Below, piece after piece: positions 16,149 through 24,631 of a DNA stretch of 38,922 nt. The position numbers were made by a program, and so were the translations under genes. The number at the start of each line of letters is the position of its first letter. The stretch's first letter is position 1. The stretch comes from Flavobacteriales bacterium (GTDB taxonomy: Bacteria; Bacteroidota; Bacteroidia; Flavobacteriales; Flavobacteriaceae). Under the pieces are notes generated by a model that searched no databases, had not been told where the DNA came from, and was given only the letters and a program-made list of their open reading frames with translations. The DNA is taken from positions 1 to 38,922 of the forward strand of contig JAGXRF010000032.1 of assembly GCA_018335925.1 (NCBI GenBank), written 5' to 3'.

Positions 16149-16173
16149 ATGCCAAAAGGCATCAACAAAAATA
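16149..16173 (-). promoter_or_regulatory. Candidate -7 box and leader hairpin upstream of the S41 protease
   Basis: On the minus strand TATTTTTG (16166-16173) fits the -7 consensus. It is followed within a few bases by a perfect hairpin ATGCC-TTTT-GGCAT (16162-16149) and then ATTTTT. The hairpin would sit at the very 5' end of a leader of roughly 40 nt, or it could end transcription coming from rnpA. Which role applies cannot be decided from sequence. Confidence 0.35.
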
Positions 16174-16220
16174 AAAATAAAGCTTTGACGAAACTTTAAA
16201 AGTATGCCAATTTACAAACG

Positions 16221-16619
16221 CTAGGATGGAATCGGATTTTCAGAAACCGCAATTTGAAACTTTTGTAATAGTTTTTGTGTAGCTTTCATCAATGCGTTAA
16301 ACTCTGGTAGCTCATTGTTTTGGTAAATCATCATCAAAGCATAACCTTTATTTGTTGGTGTTTCTAATAAATGTTGATTAAGCCGGTAACATTCTCGCAT
16401 TAAACGTTTTACTCTGTTTCGATGGACTGCTTTTCGGAAATTTCTTTTAGAAACAGACACCCCAAAATTTCTGTGTACATTCTCCTCTTCATTTATTGGA
16501 ATATAAATCAATCGGAGCGGAAAACTCTTTACAGCTTTTCCCTCAGCAAATAACTGACCAATTCTTTTCTTACTTTTTAACTTGTCAGAAGTTGGATACG
16601 TAAATTTTTTTTGCGTCAT
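16221..16619 (-). CDS. rnpA: Ribonuclease P protein component
   Basis: A 132-residue basic protein. The N-terminal LKSKKRIGQLFAEGKAV and the central RNP-box motif FRKAVHRNRVKRLMREC are the family signature; LRLIYIP and NFGVSVSKRNF complete the usual core. With the RNA subunit it removes 5' leaders from precursor tRNAs in the cytoplasm. The usual neighbour rpmH is not next to it, as is common in Bacteroidota; instead the S41 protease gene lies 102 bp downstream. A possible -7 box (TATCTTTG, minus strand, 16624-16631) ends only 4 bp before the ATG. If real, that would make a leaderless message or imply a slightly later start. Confidence 0.95.
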   Translation of the reverse strand: MTQKKFTYPTSDKLKSKKRIGQLFAEGKAVKSFPLRLIYIPINEEENVHRNFGVSVSKRNFRKAVHRNRVKRLMRECYRLNQHLLETPTNKGYALMMIYQNNELPEFNALMKATQKLLQKFQIAVSENPIPS

Positions 16620-16718
16620 GCAGCAAAGATAGTAAATCTGTTTAGGGGAGTAATTTTAATATTATAGACCAAAATTGTGAGATATTTTACTTTTTAACAT
16701 CTGTTATGAAAAATTATC

Positions 16719-16726
16719 TACTTTTG
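16719..16726 (+). promoter_or_regulatory. Candidate -7 box of the T9SS cargo gene
   Basis: TACTTTTG fits TAnnTTTG and ends 17 bp before the ATG at 16744. No matching -33 element is obvious. Confidence 0.45.
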
Positions 16727-16743
16727 ATACAAACACAAAAAAA

Positions 16744-19635
16744 ATGAAAAAACTTTACGTACTGTTTTTGTTAAGCTTTTCTGTATTATTTTCTCAAAAT
16801 ACCAATTGCTTACCACCAAGCAACATTCAAATAAGTAATGTTACAACTACTTCTGTAGTATTGAATTGGCAACCAGGAGCAGACGAAACCATGTGGGAAG
16901 TATTGGTACAACCTACCGGGTCACCTGCACCTACAGCAAATTCTCAAGGCATTGTAGCTAGTACCAATCCTTTTACTGTTACAGGATTAACTCCAGGTGT
17001 TGCTTATGATTATTGTATAAGAGCTGTTTGTGGCCCAACGATAGGAGCAAGTAATTGGATTTGTTATAATGCCAATAATACACCAGAATTTGCAGATAAT
17101 TGCATTAATGCAATTCCATTAATTGCAAACACCAATTTATCTTGCACCAATTTTATTTCTTCCACCTTAGCAGGGGCAACTCCCTCCTCTACGGCAACAT
17201 TGTCCAATTGTGATGGAGTTCCCGGTAATGATGTTTGGTTTACATTTGAAGCAACCAGTGCTACCCATTTAATCAAATTATTTGGTGTTTCAACTAATGC
17301 ATTGCCAATCAAACATGCTGTGTATACAGGAAATTGTGGTAATTTAAATCTGATTTTTTGTCAAAATAACTTAGAAAGCATATACAACAATTACTCTATT
17401 GGAACAACTTATTATGTAAGAGTTTTTTCAACAGCGTCTATTACTGCTAATGTCAATCCGAGTAATTTTAAAATATGTTTGCAAAGAATTGGCAATACTG
17501 TAATTGGATCTTCTAATTTATTTTCTGTTCCTCAATTAATAAACGATGTCTTTTTAAATTCTGGCTGTGCTCAAATTTCAAATGTGAGTTCTTTTTCAGC
17601 TAATAATGCTGGTTTTGGATTTAGTGGAATAGGTTATTTTAACGCCAATAATTCCCTATTTCCTTTTCAAGAAGGCTTGGTGTTGAGTACCGGAAATGTA
17701 AATAATATCCAAGGTCCAAATTTAACCACATTAAGTGATGGCTCCTCTAATTGGCTTGGAGACCCTCAATTGACTAATTATTTGAATTCCGTTTTGCCTG
17801 CTTCTAATTATTTTAATGCATCATGGGTGCAATTTGATTTTGTACCAAGCTCGTCTAGTTTTACTTTTGATTATATTTTTGCATCAGATGAATATGGCAC
17901 TTATCAATGTAATTTTTCAGATAGTTTTGCTTTTTTTATTTCACCTTTAGATGATAGCGGAAACCCAACCAACTGGCAAAATTTAGCTTTAACTCCAGGA
18001 ACACAGCAGCCAATTTCCGTAGTAACCATCCGTGAAAACATATATAATTCTGGTTGCCCTTCTGTAAATCCACAATTTTTCCATACTTTTTATGGGGTAA
18101 ACGGAATTAACCAATGGGCTGCACCCATCAATTTTAATGGGATTACCGTGCCAATGAGTTTTACTGCCAATGTAACTCCAAATCAAAGTTACCGAATCAA
18201 AATGGTCATTCAAGACAGACAAGATAGCGCTTTCGATTCGGCTGTTTTTATTAGAAAAGGGATTTTTAATGGCAATACCGAAGCTTGTAATAACCAATTT
18301 ACCCTTAATGCATTCTTTGATTTAAATAACAACGGCATTAAAGATTCTAATGAGTTGCCTTGTCCGTTAGGTACTTTTACTTATACTAATTTAGGGAACA
18401 CAACGCAATTATATAGCCCGGTTGGATCTAGTAATATTTTAGTTAATAATAGTAATGCTTTTGGTTTTTCTTATCAAGTGCATCCTGAGTTTGCTACTTT
18501 ATTACAGTGCAATACCACTTACAGTAATATTACTTATGTGCCAAATGGTAATAATACGTATTGGTTCCCGGTAACCATTTCGCAGCCATTTACTGATGTT
18601 TCCATAAATGTGATTCCACAAGGTGCCTCTCCCAGACCAGGTTTTGCTTATACCAATAAAATTATAGTAAAAAACAATGGTTTGTTTCCAACATCAGGAG
18701 AAATACAATTTTTACCAGATACTGCTGTAACTATTTTGAACGTTTCTACTACCTATCAAAGTATCGCTAATGGAATTCAAATCAATTATACAAACTTACA
18801 ACCCGGAGAAACCAGAAATTATTGGGTAACCATGCAAGTACCTGCCACTACAGCTTTGGGTACGGTTTTGTTGAATCAAGCAAATGTAACTTCAACGGTT
18901 ACAGAGCCTCTTTCCAATAACAACCAAAGTCAGTTAGGTCAAATCGTGATTGGTTCTTACGATCCTAACGATAAAATGGAATCGCATGGCAAAGAAATTT
19001 TGATTTCTGAATTTACTTCAGAAGATTATTTGTACTACACCATTCGTTTCCAAAATACGGGTACCGCAGAAGCTATATTTGTGAATGTATATGACATATT
19101 AGACAATAAATTAAACCCTTCTTCTTTACAAATGATTGATGCTTCTCATGCCTATATTTTGGAAAGAAAAGGTAACCAACTTCGATGGAATTTTAACAAT
19201 ATCAACTTGGTTCCACAAAGTCAAAGTGAGGAATTAAGTCAAGGATTTATTCATTTTAAAATTAAGCCAAATGCAGGTTACCAAGTAAATGATATCATCC
19301 CAAACACGGCATCCATTTATTTTGATTACAACGACCCTATCATTACCAATACATTTTTAACCAAATTTGTTCAAACCTTAAATTTTGAAGAAATTCCAGT
19401 TAACGAGTTTGTGGTGTATCCAAATCCTGCAACTACCACCATTCAAATCCAATCTAGCAAAGCGAATATTGCTTCGGTAGAAATTTATGATGTGAATGGC
19501 AGATTGGTTGTAAAGGTTTTTGACCAACAAACCATTTTAAATGTCAACATCGAAGCTTTACAAAAAGGAATTTATTTGATGCAAATAAAAACCGTGGAAG
19601 GAGAAACCAAAGTGGTTAAAATTATGAAGAAATAA
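16744..19635 (+). CDS. T9SS cargo protein with Fn3, choice-of-anchor L and type A sorting domain
   Basis: A 963-residue secreted protein. Order of parts: signal peptide (MKKLYVLFLLSFSVLFSQ); fibronectin type III domain at about 20-105 (VVLNWQPGADETMWEVLVQP); a PPC-like beta domain at about 115-250 (GNDVWFTFEATSATHLIKLF); choice-of-anchor L domain at about 262-510 (FDYIFASDEYGTYQCNFSDS, PISVVTIRENIYNSGCPSVN); an SdrD-like calcium-type segment at about 519-535 (FFDLNNNGIKDSNE); a CARDB/DUF11-like region at about 610-730; a DUF7619-like domain at about 737-876 (GSYDPNDKM, ASIYFDYNDPI); and a type A sorting domain at about 881-963 (VVYPNPATTTIQIQSS, YDVNGRLV, EALQKGIYLMQIKT). The last part targets it to type IX secretion. 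It is probably a surface or released adhesin-like protein. Its Fn3, PPC-like and anchor L parts are paralogous to the giant gene at 33630. Confidence 0.9.
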   Translation: MKKLYVLFLLSFSVLFSQNTNCLPPSNIQISNVTTTSVVLNWQPGADETMWEVLVQPTGSPAPTANSQGIVASTNPFTVTGLTPGVAYDYCIRAVCGPTIGASNWICYNANNTPEFADNCINAIPLIANTNLSCTNFISSTLAGATPSSTATLSNCDGVPGNDVWFTFEATSATHLIKLFGVSTNALPIKHAVYTGNCGNLNLIFCQNNLESIYNNYSIGTTYYVRVFSTASITANVNPSNFKICLQRIGNTVIGSSNLFSVPQLINDVFLNSGCAQISNVSSFSANNAGFGFSGIGYFNANNSLFPFQEGLVLSTGNVNNIQGPNLTTLSDGSSNWLGDPQLTNYLNSVLPASNYFNASWVQFDFVPSSSSFTFDYIFASDEYGTYQCNFSDSFAFFISPLDDSGNPTNWQNLALTPGTQQPISVVTIRENIYNSGCPSVNPQFFHTFYGVNGINQWAAPINFNGITVPMSFTANVTPNQSYRIKMVIQDRQDSAFDSAVFIRKGIFNGNTEACNNQFTLNAFFDLNNNGIKDSNELPCPLGTFTYTNLGNTTQLYSPVGSSNILVNNSNAFGFSYQVHPEFATLLQCNTTYSNITYVPNGNNTYWFPVTISQPFTDVSINVIPQGASPRPGFAYTNKIIVKNNGLFPTSGEIQFLPDTAVTILNVSTTYQSIANGIQINYTNLQPGETRNYWVTMQVPATTALGTVLLNQANVTSTVTEPLSNNNQSQLGQIVIGSYDPNDKMESHGKEILISEFTSEDYLYYTIRFQNTGTAEAIFVNVYDILDNKLNPSSLQMIDASHAYILERKGNQLRWNFNNINLVPQSQSEELSQGFIHFKIKPNAGYQVNDIIPNTASIYFDYNDPIITNTFLTKFVQTLNFEEIPVNEFVVYPNPATTTIQIQSSKANIASVEIYDVNGRLVVKVFDQQTILNVNIEALQKGIYLMQIKTVEGETKVVKIMKK

Positions 19636-19660
19636 ATCTGATTAAAAACATTAATTTTAC

Positions 19661-19694
19661 AAAACTACTGTACTTTGCAGTAGTTTTTGTTTTT
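19661..19694 (+). terminator. Rho-independent terminator of the T9SS cargo gene
   Basis: AAAACTACTG (19661-19670) pairs perfectly with CAGTAGTTTT (19678-19687) around the loop TACTTTG, followed by a T-rich tail. It starts 25 bp after the stop codon. Confidence 0.9.
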
Positions 19695-19711
19695 AATTAA
19701 AAGGGAAAGTT

Positions 19712-20734
19712 ATGAATTTAAAAAATACAACAAATTTTGTAGCAAGTATGGTCTGCTTGATGATATTGGTTGCTTGTAAAGAAACCACTTCAAAACCTAA
19801 CAAACCATCCGAAAACCCGATAAGTATTGTCATTCATGGAGGGGCAGGAACTATTTTAAAAGAAAACATGAACGATTCTTTAGAAAATGCCTACCATCAA
19901 AAACTTAATGAAGCTGTTTCCAAAGGGTACAAAATGTTGCAACAAGGTGCAAGTAGTTTAGATGTAGTGGAAGAAGTGGTGAAAATTTTAGAAGACTCCC
20001 CTTTATTTAATGCCGGAAAAGGAGCGGTTTTAACCAACCAAGGCACCATTGAATTAGATGCTGCCATCATGGATGGAAAAAACCAAAATGCTGGTGCCGT
20101 TTCTGGAATTACCACTATTAAAAACCCAATTTCATTGGCAAGAAAAGTCATGGAAGAATCTGAACATGTCATGATGATTGGCTCTGGTGCAGAAACTTTT
20201 GCAAAATTACATCAACTGGAACAGGTAGATCCTTCTTACTTTTTTACAAAATCACGCAAAGAGGCCTTGCAAAAAGCCAAAGAAAAGGAAGCCAATTCAA
20301 ATCCAAACAAAGACGAAAAGTTTGGCACTGTGGGCTGTGTTGCATTAGATAAACATGGTAACATTGCTGCAGGAACTTCTACTGGAGGAATGACCAATAA
20401 AAAATTTGGTCGTGTAGGTGATGTCCCTATTATTGGAGCTGGTACTTATGCCAAAAACCAAGTCTGTGGAGTTTCTGCTACAGGTTGGGGAGAATTTTTT
20501 ATACGAAATGTAGTTGCCTACGACATAGCTGCTCAAATGACGTATCAAAACAAAAGTTTGGCAGATGCAGCCAAAGAAACCATCCACCAAAAAGTGGCCA
20601 AAATGGGTGGTGATGGTGGAATTATCGCCTTAGATAGCCACGGAAATGTAGTGATGGAATTCAATACCAAAGGCATGTACAGAGCTTCCATAGATGCCAA
20701 TGGCAAAAAAAAGATTGCCATATATCAAGAATAA
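19712..20734 (+). CDS. Isoaspartyl peptidase/L-asparaginase, Ntn-hydrolase (lipoprotein)
   Basis: A 340-residue member of the plant-type asparaginase / aspartylglucosaminidase family. ISIVIHGGAGTILKE begins the catalytic domain, and FNAGKGAVLTNQGTIELDAA is the expected alpha-subunit motif. The autocleavage site and nucleophile is Thr-206 in KFGTVGCVAL, followed by GTSTGGMTNKKFGRVGDVPI in the beta subunit. It hydrolyses isoaspartyl dipeptides or asparagine after self-cleavage into two chains. The N-terminus VCLMILVACKE is a lipobox with Cys-22 lipidated, so the enzyme should be anchored in the envelope rather than cytoplasmic. A terminator separates it from the preceding gene; bioB follows after 74 bp. 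Confidence 0.93.
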   Translation: MNLKNTTNFVASMVCLMILVACKETTSKPNKPSENPISIVIHGGAGTILKENMNDSLENAYHQKLNEAVSKGYKMLQQGASSLDVVEEVVKILEDSPLFNAGKGAVLTNQGTIELDAAIMDGKNQNAGAVSGITTIKNPISLARKVMEESEHVMMIGSGAETFAKLHQLEQVDPSYFFTKSRKEALQKAKEKEANSNPNKDEKFGTVGCVALDKHGNIAAGTSTGGMTNKKFGRVGDVPIIGAGTYAKNQVCGVSATGWGEFFIRNVVAYDIAAQMTYQNKSLADAAKETIHQKVAKMGGDGGIIALDSHGNVVMEFNTKGMYRASIDANGKKKIAIYQE

Positions 20735-20808
20735 AATAACCAGAAAGATTATTTTGCCAAAAAAAACGAACTTTGCAACCCTTACTCGAAATTAAAAAAC
20801 ACGATTTT

Positions 20809-21891
20809 ATGTCAGACATCAAACATACTTGGACTAAAGAAGAAATTGTAGCATTATACAACCAACCAATGATGGATTTGTTGTACCAAGCTGCCACAGT
20901 GCATCGCAAATACCACAATCCGAATGTGGTGCAAGTTTCAACTTTACTTTCTATCAAAACAGGTGGATGTCCGGAAGATTGCGGATATTGTCCGCAAGCT
21001 GCCCGTTATCACACCAACCTGGAAGGCAACGATTTGATGAGTGTAAGTCAGGTAAAAGCCCAGGCTTTGCGTGCAAAAGCCTCAGGTTCTTCTAGGGTTT
21101 GTATGGGTGCTGCATGGAGAAACGTAAAAGATGGGCCAGAATTTGACCAAGTTTTAGAAATGGTTCGCACCATTAATAAACTAGATATGGAGGTGTGCTG
21201 TACTTTAGGTATGATTACCGAAAACCAAGCCCACCGATTGGCTGAAGCAGGTTTGTATGCCTACAACCATAATTTAGATACTTCTGAAGATTACTATAAA
21301 GACATCATTTCCACTCGAGCATTTGAAGATAGAATTGAAACCATTCAAAATGTTCGAAAAACCAATGTTACCGTTTGTAGCGGGGGTATTATAGGTATGG
21401 GAGAATCCATAGAAGACAGAGCAGGAATGTTGGTTGCTTTGTCTTCCTTAAATCCACAACCAGAATCCGTTCCTATCAATGCTTTGGTGGCTGTAGAAGG
21501 GACTCCTCTTGAAGATCAAGAACCGGTTTCAATTTGGGAAATGATTCGAATGGTAGCTACAACCCGTATTGTGATGCCAGAAACCCAAGTACGACTTTCT
21601 GCCGGAAGAACTCAAATGACCCAAGAAGGACAAGCTATGTGCTTTTTTGCTGGAGCAAACTCTATTTTTGCTGGAGACAAACTTCTTACCACTCCAAATC
21701 CGGATGTAAATGAAGACATGAAAATGTTTGAATTATTAGGTTTACAACCACAAAAACCATTCATTAAAAAAATGCAACCAACAACGGTAGAAGCAGAAGA
21801 TTCTCAATACCAAGCTTTAGGAGAAAAACCAAAGTGGAGCAGACCAAATCATAAAATTGAACGTAACGAAAAGGCCCGTTTGAAAGACTAA
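20809..21891 (+). CDS. bioB: Biotin synthase
   Basis: A 360-residue radical SAM enzyme starting MSDIKHTWTKEEIVALYNQP. The radical SAM cluster ligands are Cys-54, Cys-58 and Cys-61 in GGCPEDCGYCPQAARY. SSRVCMGAAWRN and CSGGIIGMGES are further BioB hallmarks, and RLSAGRTQMTQEGQAMCFFA carries the Arg and neighbouring residues near the [2Fe-2S] cluster. It inserts sulphur into dethiobiotin to make biotin. A TTG-initiated extension from 20773 is possible on paper but not needed. The C-terminal tail after about residue 315 is charged and variable. No other bio gene lies in this window, so bioB is separate from the rest of the pathway here. Confidence 0.97.
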   Translation: MSDIKHTWTKEEIVALYNQPMMDLLYQAATVHRKYHNPNVVQVSTLLSIKTGGCPEDCGYCPQAARYHTNLEGNDLMSVSQVKAQALRAKASGSSRVCMGAAWRNVKDGPEFDQVLEMVRTINKLDMEVCCTLGMITENQAHRLAEAGLYAYNHNLDTSEDYYKDIISTRAFEDRIETIQNVRKTNVTVCSGGIIGMGESIEDRAGMLVALSSLNPQPESVPINALVAVEGTPLEDQEPVSIWEMIRMVATTRIVMPETQVRLSAGRTQMTQEGQAMCFFAGANSIFAGDKLLTTPNPDVNEDMKMFELLGLQPQKPFIKKMQPTTVEAEDSQYQALGEKPKWSRPNHKIERNEKARLKD

Positions 21892-21971
21892 TGCTATTGA
21901 AATATCAAAAATTACTACGATTCATCAATTTATTCTATTAAAATTCAACTAACATTTTTGTAAACATTTTT

Positions 21972-21979
21972 TAACTTTG
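21972..21979 (+). promoter_or_regulatory. Candidate -7 box of the JmjC-like/recX operon
   Basis: TAACTTTG is a full match to TAnnTTTG and ends 35 bp before the ATG at 22015. A TTTG at 21957-21960 is too close to be a standard -33 element. Confidence 0.5.
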
Positions 21980-22014
21980 CTACGCTTTTAGGGAGAGCCT
22001 TAAACAAGGAAAAT

Positions 22015-22884
22015 ATGGGACTACATTTAACACCAATTAAAAGAGTTAAAACCATTTCGAAAAAAGACTTTTTCGAAAATTATGTGCAAAAGCAAAAGCC
22101 AGTAGTAGTGGAACAACTAACTAGTGAATGGCCAGCCTACGAGAAATGGAAATTAGAATACATCAAGCAAATTGCTGGAGACAAAGAGGTGCCTTTATAT
22201 GATGATCGTCCGGTTTCTTATAAAGACGGATTCAATGAAGCTCATGCCAAAATGAAAATGAGCGATTACATTGATTTGTTGTTGAGCAAACCTACCAATT
22301 ACCGGATCTTTTTATACAATTTAATGAAAGAAGTACCTTCGTTAAATAAAGATTTTCATTGGCCAAATATTGGTTTACGATTGGTAAAACAATTGCCAAT
22401 GTTGTTTTTTGGAGGTGAAAACTCCAGAGTGTTTATGCACTATGATATCGATTATTCTAACATTTTACACTTTCATTTTCACGGAAAAAAAAGATGTATC
22501 CTTTTTGCTCCTGACCAAACCAAATATCTATACAAAGTTCCGCATGCCTTAATTTCAAGAGAAGACATTGATTTTGACAATCCTGATTTTGAAAAATGGC
22601 CTGCCTTAAAACAAGCCCAAGGCTTGATTTGCGAATTAAACCACGGAGAAATGTTGTACATGCCCGAAGGTTATTGGCATTATATGCATTACGTAACTCC
22701 AGGTTTCTCTATGAGTTTGCGTGCTTTTCCAAGAAAAATTAGCAACTTAGCAAAAGCTGCTTATAACGTATTTATCATGCGTCATTACGACAATTATATG
22801 CGTAAACGCAAAGGACAAGCATGGATTGATTGGAAAAACGACGAGGCCATTCGCAGAACACACCAAGAATTAAACATCGCTTAA
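22015..22884 (+). CDS. Cupin-like/JmjC domain Fe(II)/2-oxoglutarate oxygenase
   Basis: A 289-residue protein of the cupin_8/JmjC family (FIH-1-like). The iron site is visible: His-142 and Asp-144 in FMHYDID (HxD) and the distal His-222 in MPEGYWHYMHYVTPG. KKRCILFAPDQTKYLY is the usual strand after the HxD motif, with a Lys that can bind 2-oxoglutarate. Members hydroxylate side chains of proteins, including ribosomal proteins, or other substrates; the target here is unknown. It is most likely cytoplasmic since no signal peptide is seen. recX begins one base after its stop codon, so the two are co-transcribed and probably co-translated. Confidence 0.85.
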   Translation: MGLHLTPIKRVKTISKKDFFENYVQKQKPVVVEQLTSEWPAYEKWKLEYIKQIAGDKEVPLYDDRPVSYKDGFNEAHAKMKMSDYIDLLLSKPTNYRIFLYNLMKEVPSLNKDFHWPNIGLRLVKQLPMLFFGGENSRVFMHYDIDYSNILHFHFHGKKRCILFAPDQTKYLYKVPHALISREDIDFDNPDFEKWPALKQAQGLICELNHGEMLYMPEGYWHYMHYVTPGFSMSLRAFPRKISNLAKAAYNVFIMRHYDNYMRKRKGQAWIDWKNDEAIRRTHQELNIA

Positions 22885-22885
22885 T

Positions 22886-23347
22886 TTGACTTCCGTTAAG
22901 GAATTTATAAGCAAGTTAGAATACTATTGTTCCTATCAGGAACGATGTCACCAAGAAGTGACACAAAAACTCTACGATTTGGGTTGTCCGGTTTCGGACC
23001 ATGCCCAAATCTTAGTGCATTTAATACAACATGCTTTTTTAAACGAGGAACGATTTGCCCTACACTTTGCCCAAAGTAAAAACCGACAAAAAAAGTGGGG
23101 AAAACAAAAAATTAAAAATGCCTTAAAACTTAAAGGCATTACACCCAACCTCATTCAACAAAGTTTGCAAAGCATCGATCAAGACGAATATCTTCAAACT
23201 TTTTCGACAACTGCCGAAAAAACTTGGTCAGAAACTCTAGAAAAAAACTTTTGGAAAAAACAACAAAAAGTAATTTCCAAACTCTTACAAAAAGGTTTTG
23301 AACGTGAATTAATTTTTGAGTTTTTAGAAGCCAAAAAGGAAGATTAA
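22886..23347 (+). CDS. recX: Regulatory protein RecX
   Basis: A 153-residue protein with the RecX three-helix repeat pattern: LEYYCSYQERCHQEVTQKLY near the N-terminus, LIQHAFLNEERFALHFAQSK, then WGKQKIKNALKLKGI and LLQKGFERELIFEFL. RecX binds RecA filaments and limits their activity. The start is TTG at 22886, one base after the stop of the JmjC-like gene; no in-frame ATG is available before the conserved region, so reinitiation at this TTG is likely. recA is not in the window. No terminator hairpin is seen after the gene. Confidence 0.9.
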   Translation: MTSVKEFISKLEYYCSYQERCHQEVTQKLYDLGCPVSDHAQILVHLIQHAFLNEERFALHFAQSKNRQKKWGKQKIKNALKLKGITPNLIQQSLQSIDQDEYLQTFSTTAEKTWSETLEKNFWKKQQKVISKLLQKGFERELIFEFLEAKKED

Positions 23348-23594
23348 AACACCTCTTAACCCCTTTAAAAACTAGGGATATAAACTGATTAGACAAAAAT
23401 TTCTTTCCGATTTAATTCCCTGATTAACAAGTGTTTAACCTTTTTGTTTTTTGTAAGAAAAATATTTCGCATTGTTAAAAACTCTTCCAAATTGTGAATA
23501 ATTATTCCTTTTAACCAAAGGCATTTTTTGCCATCTTTGTTAACCTGATTTTCTTAAAAAAAACCAAATTTACATCACTAACACTCAAGATACT

Positions 23595-24575
23595 ATGGCA
23601 ACCGTGGAACCTATTTTGCAAGAAAACAAAAATCGATTCGTTATTTTTCCTATCAAACACCATGACATATGGCAATGGTACAAAACCCAAGAGGCTTGTT
23701 TTTGGACTGCTGAAGAAATAGACTTACATCAAGATTTGAGTGACTGGAACAACAAATTAAATGCAGACGAAAAATATTTTTTAAAACATATTTTGGCATT
23801 TTTTGCTGCCTCTGATGGTATTGTAAACGAAAATTTAGCCGAAAACTTTGTAAACGAAGTACAATATCCGGAAGCCAAGTTTTTCTACGGATTCCAAATC
23901 ATGATGGAAAATATCCACAGCGAAACGTACTCTTTATTAATTGATACTTATGTAAAAGACGAAAGAGAAAAAGACCAATTATTCCATGCTATTGAAGTGT
24001 TTCCTGCCATTATGAAAAAAGCTCAATGGGCATTAAAATGGATCCAATCTGATTCGTTTGCAGAACGATTGATTGCTTTTGCTGCAGTGGAAGGTATTTT
24101 CTTTTCCGGAGCATTTTGTTCTATCTTTTGGTTAAAGAAAAGAGGTTTGATGCCGGGATTAACCTTTTCTAACGAATTAATTTCTCGTGACGAAGGAATG
24201 CACTGCGATTTTGCAGTTCACCTACACAATCATCATTTGGTAAATAAAGTTTCCACTGCCAGAATTACGGAAATTTTAACCGAAGCATTAGATATCGAAA
24301 GAGAGTTTATTACCGAATCCTTACCGGTAAGCTTGATCGGGATGAATGCCAAATTAATGACCCAATACTTAGAGTTTGTTACCGATCGCTTGTTGGTGGA
24401 GTTGGGATGTCCAAAAGTATATAACGTAACCAATCCATTCGACTTTATGGACATGATCAACTTGCAAGGAAAAACCAACTTCTTTGAAAAAAGAGTTTCA
24501 GAATACCAAAAAGCAGGAGTAATGAGCAAAGAAAAAGAAACCTCAACGGAGTTCACAACCGATGCGGATTTCTAA
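23595..24575 (+). CDS. nrdB: Class Ia ribonucleotide reductase, beta (R2) subunit
   Basis: A 326-residue R2 protein. Residues 69-80 read [12 protein letters not shown] and 105-117 read [13 protein letters not shown]. The first iron ligands are Asp-74, Glu-105 and His-108, and the radical Tyr is Tyr-112, with the same spacing as in mammalian R2. [20 protein letters not shown] and [11 protein letters not shown] supply the second set of ligands. It houses the diiron-tyrosyl radical that starts reduction of ribonucleotides to deoxyribonucleotides in the cytoplasm. The motif resemblance is closer to eukaryotic R2 than to E. coli NrdB, a known feature of several bacterial groups. nrdA follows after 56 bp; the pair form an operon. 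No NrdR box was recognised in the 247 bp upstream. Confidence 0.96.
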   Translation: MATVEPILQENKNRFVIFPIKHHDIWQWYKTQEACFWTAEEIDLHQDLSDWNNKLNADEKYFLKHILAFFAASDGIVNENLAENFVNEVQYPEAKFFYGFQIMMENIHSETYSLLIDTYVKDEREKDQLFHAIEVFPAIMKKAQWALKWIQSDSFAERLIAFAAVEGIFFSGAFCSIFWLKKRGLMPGLTFSNELISRDEGMHCDFAVHLHNHHLVNKVSTARITEILTEALDIEREFITESLPVSLIGMNAKLMTQYLEFVTDRLLVELGCPKVYNVTNPFDFMDMINLQGKTNFFEKRVSEYQKAGVMSKEKETSTEFTTDADF

Positions 24576-24631
24576 AATATAGCATTCAATAACCAAAAAA
24601 CTAATCACTCACCAAACTAACACCTAAGCAT

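Noticed and set aside
20773..20808. TTG-initiated N-terminal extension of biotin synthase
   Set aside because: An ATG at 20809 gives the normal BioB length, and the extra 12 residues are not part of the family pattern.
23520..23532. GGCA-TTTTT-TGCC hairpin upstream of nrdB as an NrdR site
   Set aside because: It does not resemble the NrdR box, and a 4-bp stem is expected by chance.
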